A stretch of DNA of 64,000 nucleotides from Streptomyces sp. 7-21 (GTDB lineage Bacteria > Actinomycetota > Actinomycetes > Streptomycetales > Streptomycetaceae): contig NZ_JAERRL010000005.1 of NCBI RefSeq assembly GCF_016741785.1, positions 1 through 64,000 of the forward strand, in the 5' to 3' direction. The stretch's first letter is position 1. Every line of letters begins with the position of its first letter. This document shows, piece by piece, positions 63,543-64,000 of this stretch. The notes beneath the pieces were generated by a model. The model searched no databases. It was not told where the DNA came from and saw only the letters and a list, made by a program, of their open reading frames with translations. The position numbers and the translations under genes were made by a program.

Positions 63543-63920
63543 ATGCTCATCGGAGAACTGTCGCGGCGGACCGGTGTGAGCACCAGGGTGCTGCGCTACT
63601 ACGAGCAGCAGGGCCTGCTGCACCCGAGGCGGCGGCCCAGCGGCTACCGGGAGTTCGACGAGTCCGACGTGGACACCGTGCGCCGGGTCCGGATGCTGCT
63701 GGCGGCGGGCCTGGGCACCGAGCTGATCCGCAGGGTGCTGCCGTGCATGGCCGATGACGGCGTCATTCTGGCACCGACCTGCGAGGACATGGCCCGGGAT
63801 CTGCGGCGGGAGCGGGCGCGGATGGGCCGTGCCGTCGAGGAGATGACGGCCGCACACGCCATGCTCGACGCGATCATCCGCGCGGGGGAGCGGCGGACCC
63901 TGGCCGGGGCGGATCACTGA
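63543..63920 (+). CDS. MerR-family regulator
   Basis: A 125-residue protein. The HTH is MLIGELSRRTGVSTRVLRYY with EQQGLLHPRRRPSGYREF; then VDTVRRVRMLLAAGLGTELI and a coiled dimerisation helix LRRERARMGRAVEEMTAA. One Cys (VLPCMADD) and a second Cys (APTCEDMA) about 15 residues apart could bind metal or thiols, but their spacing is not that of MerR or CueR. Start ATG at 63543. The upstream TTGACCTGGACGCTCAATGT on the minus strand (about 63504-63523) could be part of a MerR-type operator. Confidence 0.9.
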   Translation: MLIGELSRRTGVSTRVLRYYEQQGLLHPRRRPSGYREFDESDVDTVRRVRMLLAAGLGTELIRRVLPCMADDGVILAPTCEDMARDLRRERARMGRAVEEMTAAHAMLDAIIRAGERRTLAGADH

Positions 63921-63929
63921 CGCCGTCAA

Positions 63930-63968
63930 CGCCGCGGCCCCGGGCTCGTGGTGGCCCGGGGCCGCGGC
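63930..63968 (+). terminator. hairpin terminator at window end
   Basis: GCCGCGGCCCCGGGC pairs with GCCCGGGGCCGCGGC around a short loop, 10 nt after the MerR stop codon. The last 30 bases may be the 3' end of a convergent gene, but this cannot be judged. Confidence 0.75.
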
Positions 63969-64000
63969 GCGCGGACGGCGGTCAGTGCCGTGGTTAGGCG

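Overview
This is a window of high-GC actinobacterial DNA, most likely from Streptomyces or a close relative. The evidence is GC-rich third codon positions, many GTG and TTG starts, GTGA-type overlaps inside operons, and typical families: DUF2637, DUF397 next to an XRE/DUF5753 regulator, a SCO6745-like protein, DUF5995, a CebR-type operator and a bifunctional RNase H/phosphatase. No rRNA or tRNA gene was seen.

Layout. Positions 1-7.8 kb: the end of a large DUF6571-like gene, a DUF2637 membrane protein, a DedA protein, a yybP-ykoY (manganese) riboswitch in front of a TMEM165/GDT1 transporter, a HAD phosphatase and a frameshifted MFS pump with a MarR-like C-terminal domain. 8-15 kb: a peptidoglycan-binding protein, then a five-gene minus-strand operon behind a cobalamin riboswitch. 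It encodes an ECF transporter (S, fused A1A2, T) plus two secreted, membrane-tethered proteins that resemble the two halves of animal transcobalamin. 15-19 kb: a TetR regulator divergent from a glycosyltransferase, methyltransferase and toroid-fold operon. 19-26 kb: housekeeping genes (DUF5336, methyltransferase, propeller-like, Nif3, zinc-ribbon, RNase H/phosphatase, YaaA) and the RNase P RNA gene.

26.5-40.7 kb is a CRISPR island. A 17-repeat array with type I-E-like 28-nt repeats is followed on the same strand, without a gap, by a type III operon: a SAVED-domain protein, a compact HD-less Cas10 with intact GGDD, two double-RAMP proteins that are frameshifted in this sequence, a TIGR03984/Csx19-like protein and a large TIGR03986 RAMP. 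No cas1, cas2, cas6 or cas3 lies in the window. After a DUF397/XRE/ATPase regulatory module come two inverted copies of a second CRISPR leader. The right copy feeds a short, decaying array with a different 30-nt repeat, and the left copy keeps one solo repeat. The locus therefore looks like a cyclic-oligonucleotide signalling type III system that has partly decayed or been rebuilt, and that depends on crRNA maturation and adaptation proteins supplied from elsewhere.

40.7-64 kb: an NDH-2-like oxidoreductase, small proteins, a methyltransferase, DUF5995, an aldehyde dehydrogenase, a MurG paralogue, an F420-type oxidoreductase, an AA10 polysaccharide monooxygenase behind a perfect CebR box, a frameshifted N-acyl-D-amino-acid amidohydrolase, and a sugar-use block (two ABC permeases, lipoprotein, LacI regulator, GH127 and GH43) suggesting arabinan or arabino-oligosaccharide use. 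It ends with a tandem pair of tiny membrane proteins, ArsR- and MerR-type regulators and a decayed AraC gene.

Several genes carry isolated single-base frameshifts, mostly in short G or C runs. Whether these are real or sequencing errors decides how many of these systems are functional.
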